From Uranotaenia lowii (taxonomy: Eukaryota > Arthropoda > Insecta > Diptera > Culicidae), in contig NC_073692.1 in the NCBI RefSeq assembly GCF_029784155.1, positions 425,425,324-425,489,323 on the forward strand: a stretch of DNA of 64,000 nt, given 5' to 3'. Both the position numbers and the translations under genes were made by a program. A model generated the notes under the pieces. It had not been told where the DNA came from and ran no database searches. It was given only the letters and a program-made list of their open reading frames with translations. Below are positions 24,974 to 37,202 of the stretch, one piece after another (the stretch's first letter is position 1; each line of letters starts with the position of its first letter).

Positions 24974-25590
24974 AATAAATCCACTTCCGATACGACGTCA
25001 TCCCACAAGGAACCGTATTACGATACGACGCTGGAAACGGATCGCGGCAAGCGGTTCGAGTTTTTGCTGAAGCAGACGGAAAATTTCGCTCACTATGCAA
25101 ACCGGAAAGAAGAACGAATCGAGCAGAGCAGTCCTCCGGCCAAACCGAAAGCCAGCGGAACCAAGAGCAAACGGGAGAAGGCACCGTCGATTAGCGAAGA
25201 TCCGGGAGAGTAAAAGTGGTTTTTAAATTTTACATTAGGATGATTCAAATTTAAATTAACCATAACTTACATTTTAGCAACCGTCACCGGAAAACGGAAC
25301 AGGAAGAGGATGAGGAGCTGCTGGCTGAGGCGGCCACCAAGGCCAAAACGGTGTTCCGTTTCGAAGCGTCGCCACCGTACTTCATGTTCGGCGAGATGCG
25401 AGACTACCAGATCCGTGGTTTAAATTGGATGATTTCGCTGTACGAAAACGGAATCAATGGTATTTTGGCCGATGAGATGGGTTTGGGAAAGACGTTGCAG
25501 ACGATTTCTCTGCTTGGTTTTTTGAAGAATTTTTGGAATAACCCGGGACCCCATATCGTCATTGTTCCGAAATCGACGCTGCAGAATTGA
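24974..25590 (+). pseudogene. Iswi: Iswi chromatin-remodelling ATPase, 5'- and 3'-truncated gene fragment
   Basis: Two exons join in frame across a 68-bp intron (25210-25277, GT...AG). Exon 24974-25209 follows a good 3' splice site (TTTTTTTTGCATATCGTCAG) and encodes a segment with TLETDRGKRFEFLLKQTE. Exon 25278-25590 continues with [17 protein letters not shown], then [20 protein letters not shown] and the ATP-binding [19 protein letters not shown] block, and stops at PKSTLQN followed by TGA. Iswi is the nuclear SNF2-family ATPase of the ACF, CHRAC and NURF nucleosome-sliding complexes and normally has about 1000 residues. Here only some 180 remain; the rest of the ATPase, HAND, SANT and SLIDE regions are missing. 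No in-frame start ATG precedes the first exon. A GTAAGT donor at 24793 hints at one upstream noncoding exon. Intron retention shows a DNA-level duplicate, not a retrocopy. The short bases after the stop (TGGTGTCCCCGTCC) may be remains of the next codons after a small deletion. Confidence 0.85.
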
Positions 25591-25737
25591 TGGTGTCCCC
25601 GTCCGTTCACTGCTAAGGCTAGAACAGGCAATCAATGCCATGGACGTAAGCCCGGATCATAGGAAAATTGGACATGCTCCATCAGGAAGACGTCAGAAAC
25701 AAAAAAAGAAAATAAAAGCCGGACCCGTAGGTAGGTT

Positions 25738-26231
25738 TCAAAGTAAAATCAGAGCAAAATATTTTTAATAGATGTTTTTCTGGACCCCAACGTTTTTATT
25801 TAACTTAAAAATATTTTTACGAAATTTTTGTGGCTGTTTGAAGTAAGCACTACGATTTTTCACTTAAAAATCCGCCATTTTTCACCTATAAAATCTCCTC
25901 AAAGTAAAAAAATCAAAAAAGAAAAACGTTGGGGTCTGGTATTTTATATGTAGAAACTATGTTCCAAATTTGAAAAGAATCGGATAAGTAGTTTTCAAAT
26001 GACGATGTCCACGGACTTTAAAAATGTGCTTTCGAGAAAAACGCGTTTGAAGTTTTTGCTCTTGCTTTCTTGCAGTATTAGATAGCAGGAGATAAAGGCC
26101 TATAACTTCTACAGTTTTGCTTCAATTGACTTGAAAATTTGACACAACATTCTTGAAATGTTTTACAATAAGAAAATAAAAAAATAAAAAAATCGATTTT
26201 TTGAAAGTGTTAGACCCTACCCCCCCCTTAA
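25738..26231 (-). mobile_element. Truncated copy of the TTAA, poly-C-ended MITE
   Basis: From about 25738 the sequence matches, in reverse, the 53819-54285 part of the full element at 53819-54552. Shared words are ATCAGAGCAAAATATTTTTA, CCCCAACGTTTTT, GGCGATAAATG-like stretches and TCGATTTTTTGAAAGTGTTAG. It ends GTTAGACCCTA, a run of eight C and TTAA at 26228-26231. The other third of the element is missing, so its left end is lost next to the Iswi fragment. Confidence 0.8.
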
Positions 26232-27086
26232 AGCTTTTTTTGAGTATTGGCTGAACTTGATAAAGAATGAAGTTCCATGGACCTTGAAAAAGCATTTTGA
26301 ACAGCAAAAAAGTTCCACAGAACTTTTATACAGCTATATATGAACTTATTAGTTCGTTCCTTAAGTGATAAACGAACTTTTGGTTGCTTGGGACGTTTAA
26401 GCAATCAGTTACAAAATAAGTTATGGTACCCAAACAAACAGTTTGAATGTTTAGCGTTTTTTATAAAAACTAAAATCGGTAGTAATAAAAATGTATTTAA
26501 TGAGAGAATCGAAAAATGCGCTTCAGTGGCAAAACATATGACATTCATTGCCTACATTGCGGCGTTTCTACAGCCGTGTATAATAATGAAGCTATCATGA
26601 ATATCCCCTTTACTTATGATTGCATTAGAAAGGCGATTATTTAACAAACCTCGAGGAAAACATAAAACGATACAACAATAATCGAATAAAGGTGGTACAG
26701 AAGTAAAATTTGGAATTTAATTTCGATTGGAAGATAGCACTATGATGGCAAATTATGTTTTCAATAAAAGCTCTTCAATACCTCGTTTAGGCATCCTTTT
26801 GATAAAATTTTTGAAACCACAACGATGCCAAATTTTGGCTGTAAATTATACCTTAAATTGGCATCATTATGCCCTCAAGACTCGTTTGGAAACGTTGGCT
26901 TAACAAGGCATCATTAAGGTTTCAGTGAAACCTTCGCTTGGTACAATCGAGGTATCCTTATATGAAAAGTGAGACCCAAATTTTGGCATTGTACCACCTT
27001 TATTCGGGCAAAATGATACCACAGTTTACTATCAAGGCATGATAGCAAAATCAGGTATATTTTTGCCATAAATGTCTGCTCGGGTA

Positions 27087-29117
27087 AACAATGCACTTTA
27101 TGTTGACAAATTCTTCAAAACGTCCATGTTACGACCACGTTGAAATTCCATCCGGCCAAATTGTAGCACATGAACCGTGCGTAGCCTTTGAATCACTCGG
27201 TCTATAAATCACCGTGTTTAATTGTTGATCCGGTAAAGGAGGAATTTGAGTCTTCAACGACTTTTCAAAGCATATTGGTTTGGTACTCACAAACAGCATA
27301 TGGGTAGATACCTACTCCCGCGTCTATAAAACATTCAATTGATCACCGCCGAACTCGAGGTTTAAGTCGATTGTGAAAGGCCATCATTCCGCACATCACA
27401 TCCAGCGCAGATATCGTTCGCTGATGGGTTGATGGAAGGTTTACTTTTGAATTTTTGTTTTTTCGAGGGTTTCCTGCAAATGTCATTCGGCCTTTTTCGG
27501 TTTGTTTTATTTGCGTGTGGAAATAAGAGGTCATTCGAGTTTTGGGTTTCAGTCAATCGAAAACGATTGAAGCCACGGTGATTTATGGCAAATCGAAGGG
27601 CAGTTTGTATAATGGGCTGGAAACAGAAAACTGTCGGCAACCACCGGATGAGTAAGCAGTAAACATGTTTGTGGCATTCCTGCCTGTTGTACGAATTACC
27701 GAAAAATAATATTGTGTATCTGAATATTCTATGTATAATTATTTTACTTTTTTTATCCAAACATTTCAATGTTAAAGGATCAAAATTAACGAGATAAAAG
27801 AAAACAGTTGTTCCTGTACGATAAAGCTTTTGGATGAGTACCAGTTTACTTATTATGCTCATAATGAAGAATCATGATGACCTAACATGAGCATCATTTA
27901 TCGAGTTTTGATCCGGTGTCGTACACTAATCACTCAATTAACACGTAATAAGTTCCAGCGGCTCTCGTCACAAATCACTCAACACTCTCATAATACTCAT
28001 AAGCACGAAACGGCTTCCATCGGCAGCAATCGTGCACAAATCACAATCTGATTTATGATATTCATTTTTCAATCACAGAATTCGTGTCTCATTTAGCGTC
28101 GAACGCTACCGGCTACAGACCGAACTCAGGCGACTATTTGCCACCCGATCTGTAATTGGCAACTTGGAATGGCTGGTGGAGAGCTTCGAATCTTGGAACC
28201 ATCCAATCATCCATTGAAGTCGGTACGACACTGCCTGAATCAGTAAGTTAAGTCGATGGTCGATCATCCCCACCCAAAACTTGCGAGCTTTGCTGCATTC
28301 ACCGATCCATTGAACATTTCCAAGCAAGAGTGCCAAACATAGTTCAGATCACACCTCTGGGAATTCGACGAGCATGATTTTATTGGATCCGAAACAACAG
28401 AAAAACACATCATAAACAGGCTGCCCGTGGCTAATGGATGTTTCCAGTGACCCACACCTGTCTTGAATAACCATTTCTGAGCCTGTACCTCAGCCGTTTG
28501 AATGCTGCAAAGGTAGGCTTAACAAACTGCCTAAGCAAAAGAACAGGCGCATAGATTTATTGGAAGAAAAATTGATTTGCAGCCAGCGAACATGTAAATA
28601 TCAACGACATTACAAGTTCTGCTCTACAAGGCATTAAACATGAGGGTGCACCCGTGATGTATTTCTGTTAATGAGATCTATACTTGGCACGGTGCTGCTT
28701 CGAGTTGCTGCTAATGGTTGACATTTTAAACCAATTGTTTCATACATTATTTTGAAGGCGATTGAGTAATGGGTATTAAAATCAGAGTATATGTAGATGG
28801 AAAAATGTGGGTAGAGCTTTTTTAAAGGTTTGAAGAAATTTCAAAAAAACATTTCAAGTAAAAAAATTTAAGGTCTAATGACTGGAAGATATCGAGAAAA
28901 TATACTAATTTGAAATAATAACAGATTATTTTGAAAATAAAGGCATCCCAACCTACATGTTCACTAGAATTAACAGTAGTTGTTATTTTGGGTTTGAACT
29001 CATAAACATTTCAATACGATTCTACAAAAAAATGTTGCAGCAAAGTGTTCGATAATCAATTTCAATATTTCGAAGAAGATTGACAATCATCTAAAAAAAT
29101 GAAAACAAAACTTACAA
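27087..29117. other. Spacer before satellite array 2
   Basis: Moderately GC-rich to about 28700, then AT-rich. Open frames (for example 27362-27862, minus, 166 codons) contain no motif I recognise and lack supporting structure. I see no transposon ends. This may be single-copy intergenic DNA. Confidence 0.4.
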
Positions 29118-32100
29118 ATTGACAAAAATGACAAAACTGACAAAAATGACAAAACTGACAAAAATGACAAAAATGACAAAAATGACAAAAATGACAAAAA
29201 TGACAAAAATGACAAAAATGACAAAAATGACAAAAATGACAAAAATGACAAAAATGACAAAAATGACAAAAATGACAAAAATGACAAAAATGACAAAAAT
29301 GACAAAAATGACAAAAATGACAAAAATGACAAAAATGACAAAAATGACAAAAATGACAAAAATGACAAAAATGACAAAAATGACAAAAATGACAAAAATG
29401 ACAAAAATGACAAAAATGACAAAAATGACAAAAATGACAAAAATGACAAAAATGACAAAAATGACAAAAATGACAAAAATGACAAAAATGACAAAAATGA
29501 CAAAAATGACAAAAATGACAAAAATGACAAAAATGACAAAAATGACAAAAATGACAAAAATGACAAAAATGACAAAAATGACAAAAATGACAAAAATGAC
29601 AAAAATGACAAAAATGACAAAAATGACAAAAATGACAAAAATGACAAAAATGACAAAAATGACAAAAATGACAAAAATGACAAAAATGACAAAAATGACA
29701 AAAATGTCAAAAATGACAAAAATGACAAAAATGACAAAAATGACAAAAATGACAAAAATGTCAAAAATGTCAAAAATGTCAAAAATGACAAAATACAAAA
29801 ATGACAAAAATGACAAAAATGACAAAAATGACAAAAATGACAAAAATGACAAAAATGACAAAAATGACAAAAATGACAAAAATGGCAAAAATGACAAAAA
29901 TGACAAAAATGACAAAAATGACAAAAATGACAAAAATGACAAAAATGACAAAAATGACAAAAATGACAAAAATGACAAAAATGACAAAAATGACAAAAAT
30001 GACAAAAATGACAAAAATGACAAAAATGACAAAAATGACAAAAATGACAAAAATGACAAAAACGACAAAAATGACAAAAATGACAAAAATGACAAAAATG
30101 ACAAAAATGACAAAAATGACAAAAATGACAAAAATGACAAAAATGACAAAAATGACAAAAATGACAAAAATGACAAAAATGACAAAAATGACAAAAATGA
30201 CAAAAATGACAAAAATGACAAAAATGACAAAAATGACAAAAATGACAAAAATGACAAAAATGACAAAAATGACAAAAATGACAAAAATGACAAAAATGAC
30301 AAAAATGACAAAAATGACAAAAATGACAAAAATGACAAAAATGACAAAAATGACAAAAATGACAAAAATGACAAAAATGACAAAAATGACAAAAATGACA
30401 AAAATGACAAAAATGACAAAAATGACAAAAATGACAAAAATGACAAAAATGACAAAAATGACAAAAATGACAAAAATGACAAAAATGACAAAAATGACAA
30501 AAATGACAAAAATGACAAAAATGACAAAAATGACAAAATGACAAAAATGACAAAAATGACAAAAATGACAAAAATGACAAAAATGACAAAAATGACAAAA
30601 ATGACAAAAATGACAAAAATGACAAAAATGACAAAAATGACAAAAATGACAAAAATGACAAAAATGACAAAAATGACAAAAATGACAAAAATGACAAAAA
30701 TGACAAAAATGACAAAAATGACAAAAATGACAAAAATGACAAAAATGACAAAAATGACAAAAATGACAAAAATGACAAAAATGACAAAAATGACAAAAAT
30801 GACAAAAATGACAAAAATGACAAAAATGACAAAAATGACAAAAATGACAAAAATGACAAAAATGACAAAAATGACAAAAATGACAAAAATGACAAAAATG
30901 ACAAAAATGACAAAAATGACAAAAATGACAAAAATGACAAAAATGACAAAAATGACAAAAATGACAAAAATGACAAAAATGACAAAAATGACAAAAATGA
31001 CAAAAATGACAAAAATGACAAAAATGACAAAAATGACAAAAATGACAAAAATGACAAAAATGAAAAAAATGATAAAAATGACAAAAATGACAAAAATGAC
31101 AAAAATGACAAAAATGACAAAAATGACAAAAATGACAAAAATGACAAAAATGACAAAAATGACAAAAATGACAAAAATGACAAAAATGACAAAAATGACA
31201 AAAATGACAAAAATGATAAAAATGACAAAAATGACAAAAATGACAAAAATGACAAAAATGACAAAAATGACAAAAATGACAAAAATGACAAAAATGATAA
31301 AAATGACAAAAATGACAAAAATGACAAAAATGACAAAAATGACAAAAATGACAAAAATGACAAAAATGACAAAAATGACAAAAATGACAAAAATGACAAA
31401 AATGACAAAAATGACAAAAATAACAAAAATAACAAAAATGACAAAAATGACAAAAATGACAAAAATGACAAAAATGACAAAAATGACAAAAATGACAAAA
31501 ATGACAAAAATGACAAAAATGACAAAAATGACAAAAATGACAAAAATGACAAAAATGACAAAAATGACAAAAATGACAAAAATGACAAAAATGACAAAAA
31601 TGACAAAAATGACAAAAATGACAAAAATGACAAAAATGACAAAAATGACAAAAATGACAAAAATGACAAAAATGACAAAAATGACAAAAATGACAAAAAT
31701 GACAAAAATAACAAAAATGACAAAAATGACAAAAATGACAAAAATGACAAAAATGACAAAAATGACAAAAATGACAAAAATGACAAAAAAGACAAAAATG
31801 ACAAAAATGACAAAAATGACAAAAATGACAAAAATGACAAAAATGACAAAAATGACAAAAATGACAAAAATGACAAAAATGAAGACAAAATGACGACAAA
31901 ATGAAAAAAATGACAAAAATGACAAAAATGACAAAAATGACAAAAATGACAAAAATGACAAAAATGACAAAAATGACAAAAATGACAAAAATGACAAAAA
32001 TGACAAAAATGACAAAAATGACAAAAATGACAAAAATGACAAAAATGACAAAAATGACAAAAATGACAAAAATGACAAAAATGACAAAAATGACAAAAAT

Positions 32101-35100
32101 GACAAAAATGACAAAAATGACAAAAATGACAAAAATGACAAAAATGACAAAAATGACAAAAATGACAAAAATGACAAAAATGACAAAAATGACAAAAATG
32201 ACAAAAATGACAAAAATGACAAAAATGACAAAAATGACAAAAATGACAAAAATGACAAAAATGACAAAAATGACAAAAATGACAAAAATGACAAAAATGA
32301 CAAAAATGACAAAAATGACAAAAATGACAAAAATGACAAAAATGACAAAAATGACAAAAATGACAAAAATGACAAAAATGACAAAAATGACAAAAATGAC
32401 AAAAATGACAAAAATGACAAAAATGACAAAAATGACAAAAATGACAAAAATGACAAAAATGACAAAAATGACAAAAATGACAAAAATGACAAAAATGACA
32501 AAAATGACAAAAATGACAAAAATGACAAAAATGACAAAAATGACAAAAATGACAAAAATGACAAAAATGACAAAAATGACAAAAATGACAAAAATGACAA
32601 AAATGACAAAAATGACAAAAATGACAAAAATGACAAAAATGACAAAAATGACAAAAATGACAAAAATGACAAAAATGACAAAAATGACAAAAATGACAAA
32701 AATGACAAAAATGACAAAAATGACAAAAATGACAAAAATGACAAAAATGACAAAAATGACAAAAATGACAAAAATGACAAAAATGACAAAAATGACAAAA
32801 ATGACAAAAATGACAAAAATGACAAAAATGACAAAAATGACAAAAATGACAAAAATGACAAAAATGACAAAAATGACAAAAATGACAAAAATGACAAAAA
32901 TGACAAAAATGACAAAAATGACAAAAATGACAAAAATGACAAAAATGACAAAAATGACAAAAATGACAAAAATGACAAAAATGACAAAAATGACAAAAAT
33001 GACAAAAATGACAAAAATGACAAAAATGACAAAAATGACAAAAATGACAAAAATGACAAAAATGACAAAAATGACAAAAATGACAAAAATGACAAAAATG
33101 ACAAAAATGACAAAAATGACAAAAATGACAAAAATGACAAAAATGACAAAAATGACAAAAATGACAAAAATGACAAAAATGACAAAAATGACAAAAATGA
33201 CAAAAATGACAAAAATGACAAAAATGACAAAAATGACAAAAATGACAAAAATGACAAAAATGACAAAAATGACAAAAATGACAAAAATGACAAAAATGAC
33301 AAAAATGACAAAAATGACAAAAATGACAAAAATGACAAAAATGACAAAAATGACAAAAATGACAAAAATGACAAAAATGACAAAAATGACAAAAATGACA
33401 AAAATGACAAAAATGACAAAAATGACAAAAATGACAAAAATGACAAAAATGACAAAAATGACAAAAATGACAAAAATGACAAAAATGACAAAAATGACAA
33501 AAATGACAAAAATGACAAAAATGACAAAAATGACAAAAATGACAAAAATGACAAAAATGACAAAAATGACAAAAATGACAAAAATGACAAAAATGACAAA
33601 AATGACAAAAATGACAAAAAGACAAAAATGACAAAAATGACAAAAATGACAAAAATGACAAAAATGACAAAAATGACAAAAATGACAAAAATGACAAAAA
33701 TGACAAAAATGACAAAAATGACAAAAATGACAAAAATGACAAAAATGACAAAAATGACAAAAATGACAAAAATGACAAAAATGACAAAAATGACAAAAAT
33801 GACAAAAATGACAAAAATGACAAAAATGACAAAAATGACAAAAATGACAAAAATGACAAAAATGACAAAAATGACAAAAATGACAAAAATGACAAAAATG
33901 ACAAAAATGACAAAAATGACAAAAATGACAAAAATGACAAAAATGACAAAAATGACAAAAATGACAAAAATGACAAAAATGACAAAAATGACAAAAATGA
34001 CAAAAATGACAAAAATGACAAAAATGACAAAAATGACAAAAATGACAAAAATGACAAAAATGACAAAAATGACAAAAATGACAAAAATGACAAAAATGAC
34101 AAAAATGACAAAAATGACAAAAATGACAAAAATGACAAAAATGACAAAAATGACAAAAATGACAAAAATGACAAAAATGACAAAAATGACAAAAATGACA
34201 AAAATGACAAAAATGACAAAAATGACAAAAATGACAAAAATGACAAAAATGACAAAAATGACAAAAATGACAAAAATGACAAAAATGACAAAAATGACAA
34301 AAATGACAAAAATGACAAAAATGACAAAAATGACAAAAATGACAAAAATGACAAAAATGACAAAAATGACAAAAATGACAAAAATGACAAAAATGACAAA
34401 AATGACAAAAATGACAAAAATGACAAAAATGACAAAAATGACAAAAATGACAAAAATGACAAAAATGACAAAAATGACAAAAATGACAAAAATGACAAAA
34501 ATGACAAAAATGACAAAAATGACAAAAATGACAAAAATGACAAAAATGACAAAAATGACAAAAGTGACAAAAATGACAAAAAGACAAAATTCACAAAAAT
34601 GACAAAAATGACAAAAATGACAAAAATGACAAAAATGACAAAAATGACAAAAATGACAAAAATGACAAAAATGACAAAAATGACAAAAATGACAAAAATG
34701 ACAAAAATGACAAAAATGACAAAAATGACAAAAATGACAAAAATGACAAAAATGACAAAAATGACAAAAATGACAAAAATGACAAAAATGACAAAAATGA
34801 CAAAAAGACAAAATTTACAAAAATGACAAAAATGACAAAAATGACAAAAATGACAAAAATGACAAAAATGACAAAAATGACAAAAATGACAAAAATGACA
34901 AAAATGACAAAAATGACAAAAATGACAAAAATGACAAAAATGACAAAAATGACAAAAATGACAAAAATGACAAAAATGACAAAAATGACAAAAATGACAA
35001 AAATGACAAAAATGACAAAAATGACAAAAATGACAAAAATGACAAAAATGACAAAAATGACAAAAATGACAAAAATGACAAAAATGACAAAAATGACAAA

Positions 35101-35546
35101 AATGACAAAAATGACAAAAATGACAAAAATGACAAAAATGACAAAAATGACAAAAATGACAAAAATGACAAAAATGACAAAAATGACAAAAATGACAAAA
35201 ATGACAAAAGTGACAAAAATGACAAAAATGACAAAAATGACAAAAATGACAAAAATGACAAAAATGACAAAAATGACAAAAATGACAAAAATGACAAAAA
35301 TGACAAAAATGACAAAAATGACAAAAATGACAAAAATGACAAAAATGACAAAAATGACAAAAATGACAAAAATGACAAAAATGACAAAAATGACAAAAAT
35401 GACAAAAATGACAAAAATGACAAAAATGACAAAAATGACAAAAATTACAAAAATTACAAAAATTACAAAAATGACAAAAATGACAAAAATGACAAAAATG
35501 ACAAAAATGACAAAAATGACAAAATGACAAAAATGACAAAAATGTC
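29118..35546 (-). repeat. 9-bp satellite array 2, (TGACAAAAA)n, about 714 copies
   Basis: The reverse complement of the array 1 unit, over about 6.4 kb. The left edge alternates ATGAC and CTGAC units. Variants include TGTCA units at 29704 and 29758-29780, an 8-bp unit near 30537, GATAA units (31072, 31216, 31296), AATAAC units (31421, 31430, 31710), a scrambled junction at 31880-31905 and AAAAAGAC junctions at 33620, 34581 and 34805. Three consecutive ATTAC units lie at 35444-35466. About 190 identical units run from roughly 31905 to 33615. Open frames of up to 2150 codons on either strand are artefacts of the unit length. Confidence 0.97.
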
Positions 35547-36560
35547 AGTTGTCAAGTGAATCATTGCGATGTTATTTTTAATTGGCTCTTAATGCTCCAG
35601 TTAGCAGTGTCAGGAGCGAAAACCTAATAATTTTTAAGGTCAATAAACTCCTGTTGAAACCAGGTTGATAATTTGTTAAGCATTTTTCATTCACAGAATT
35701 ATCATCAGCCCTGCAACAGCTGTTGGCAAGTAAATAGCGCAACATGCCGTAATCCTCAAAAACCACTGACACCTTTTTACTACCCCTAGTTAAAAACCGA
35801 GAACTTCCCGCGTCAGCCAGCAAATTTTCTCGGGAAGTTCTCGGACCCAGTAACGAGGAAAAACCCTCCGGTTGGCCATTGTTGCTGGCACACTTTGGCC
35901 GGGGCAAGAAATTCAGCAAACCCACCCAACCGACATGTTTTCTCTTCGTAGAATCATGCTTCGTTGGACGAAAATCACCCGCACTGCTTCCGGCTCCGGT
36001 GTGTGCCGGCTGCGGTGTTGTTTCTGGGTTTTGGGCAGTGCAAGTTAACTATCACATAGTTGAGAGACTGTCAGAATTTAGGTATTACATTTTGACAAAC
36101 AATTGTTATTTATTGGATCAAGTCTTAAAACATTTTTTTTAAATTGATTTACAATAAAAATAGAGGGTAATTTCGACCCAGCTTATCCTTTACTAAATAT
36201 ATAACCAAAACTATGGCAAAAACCGCATAAAGTCAACTTGTCTGGATTACACAATGCTAAAACGCAACGAGAATGATAAATTGCAGCGCTGAACGTGTAT
36301 TTTGTTTCATTTATGCCATTGCACAGAATAAACAATTTGTAGCAATTCCGGAAATCAAAATATGCTAAAATTTTCCAGTGCATGGTCCCTTTTTGGACAG
36401 GATGTTTTAAAGCTTCAACGCACGCGCCACCACTGATTGAAAATTTTATATCATATTTGATATTTTGTAATATCAAATTAGTTGCCTTTAAACGCGCATA
36501 AAAGTATTCAATATTGAAAACAAATTAGGATCCCTGATTTTGAGTCTTATTCTAGGCAAC
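35547..36560. other. Spacer after satellite array 2
   Basis: GC-richer near 35780-36030, with open frames on both strands (35578-35925 minus, 35879-36142 plus) that overlap and have no recognisable domain. It contains the stem-loop at 35797-35844. No gene is called. Confidence 0.4.
35797..35844. repeat. Perfect 14-bp stem with 20-nt loop
   Basis: CCGAGAACTTCCCG at 35797-35810 is exactly mirrored by CGGGAAGTTCTCGG at 35831-35844, around a 20-nt loop. No T-run follows, so it is not a pol III terminator. It could be an RNA structure or a symmetrical protein-binding site. Confidence 0.6.
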
Positions 36561-37094
36561 CTCAGCAAACATGAAATCCTATCAGAAATGATAACTTGAG
36601 TCGGTTACAATGGAATAGCGTATCGAGTAGTGAAGAGATCGTATAAAACTTCGTTTGAAGTCAGTTTAAATCGGATATGATAGAAATCCGCCATGTTTGT
36701 AAATTCTGAAATGATTGTGCTCCCAAGCGGACTTCAAGTGAGAAAATCATCCTCATGTTCTCTCTGCAACCATCATTGCATCCAGATGGCTGAAAATAAG
36801 ATGGGAATTGTAAGTAATATTGATCAATGAAAGAATTGGAAAATATTGTTGCTGGCATCGATTTCAAGGCTATGAGAGCAAAATCTTGCGCTCTCTTGCA
36901 TTCCTCCGATGGATACGAAAAAGATATCAGATAACGCCCAATTGGTGTTGTTTTCGACGCTTTAGAAAGAAATGAAATTTATGTATGTATATTGCCTCTA
37001 CTTTGATAGGTAAATACTGTTTTATTGACTTTCATACGATCATTCTATAATTTTTACGTAAGAATCATAGAGTGTAGCAACAAAAATGTTGGAT
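36561..37094 (+). mobile_element. CCCAGCAAACAT-type MITE (copy 2, degenerate)
   Basis: Alignable to 8821-9372 along most of its length: CTCAGCAAACATGAAATC at the left, GTTTGTAAATTCTG, AGTGAGAAAAT, GAGAGCAAAATCTTGCGCTC, and TATGTATGTATATTGCCTC. It ends in a decayed CAAAAATGTTGGAT. Both ends have lost bases of the 12-bp inverted repeat, so this copy is older. Confidence 0.75.
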
Positions 37095-37202
37095 GAAAAA
37101 ACAAGGAATCAAACAAAGCTTGAACATGTTACTGAAGTTCCTGGAAACACTGAACACAACTTTTTTCATGAGCATTATATTATTTTTTTTTTTTTATCCA
37201 AA

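Larger units (their letters stand above)
22571..27086. mobile_element. TA-flanked terminal inverted repeats enclosing 4.5 kb with Iswi exons
   Basis: CCCGAGCAGAC at 22573-22583, preceded by TA, is mirrored by GTCTGCTCGGG at 27074-27084, followed by TA. That is a perfect 11-bp inverted repeat with a TA duplication, as expected for Tc1/mariner-type target choice. Sequence next to both ends is built of the same words (GATAGCAAAATGA, AATGCC, GGCATCA). A further internal copy of right-end sequence lies at about 23525-23690. Inside are another MITE-like unit, the Iswi fragment and a relic of the TTAA element. It may be one large element that captured host DNA, or two smaller MITEs that each lost one end; a degenerate right end near 23080-23098 supports the second reading. 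Confidence 0.55.

Noticed and set aside
27362..27862. 166-codon minus-strand frame
   Set aside because: No domain; the reading passes through AT-rich noncoding-looking sequence, and start and end lack support.
29087..35539. Open frames of up to 2150 codons over satellite array 2
   Set aside because: Same artefact; frames switch between repeat peptides wherever a unit has an indel, which no real protein would do.
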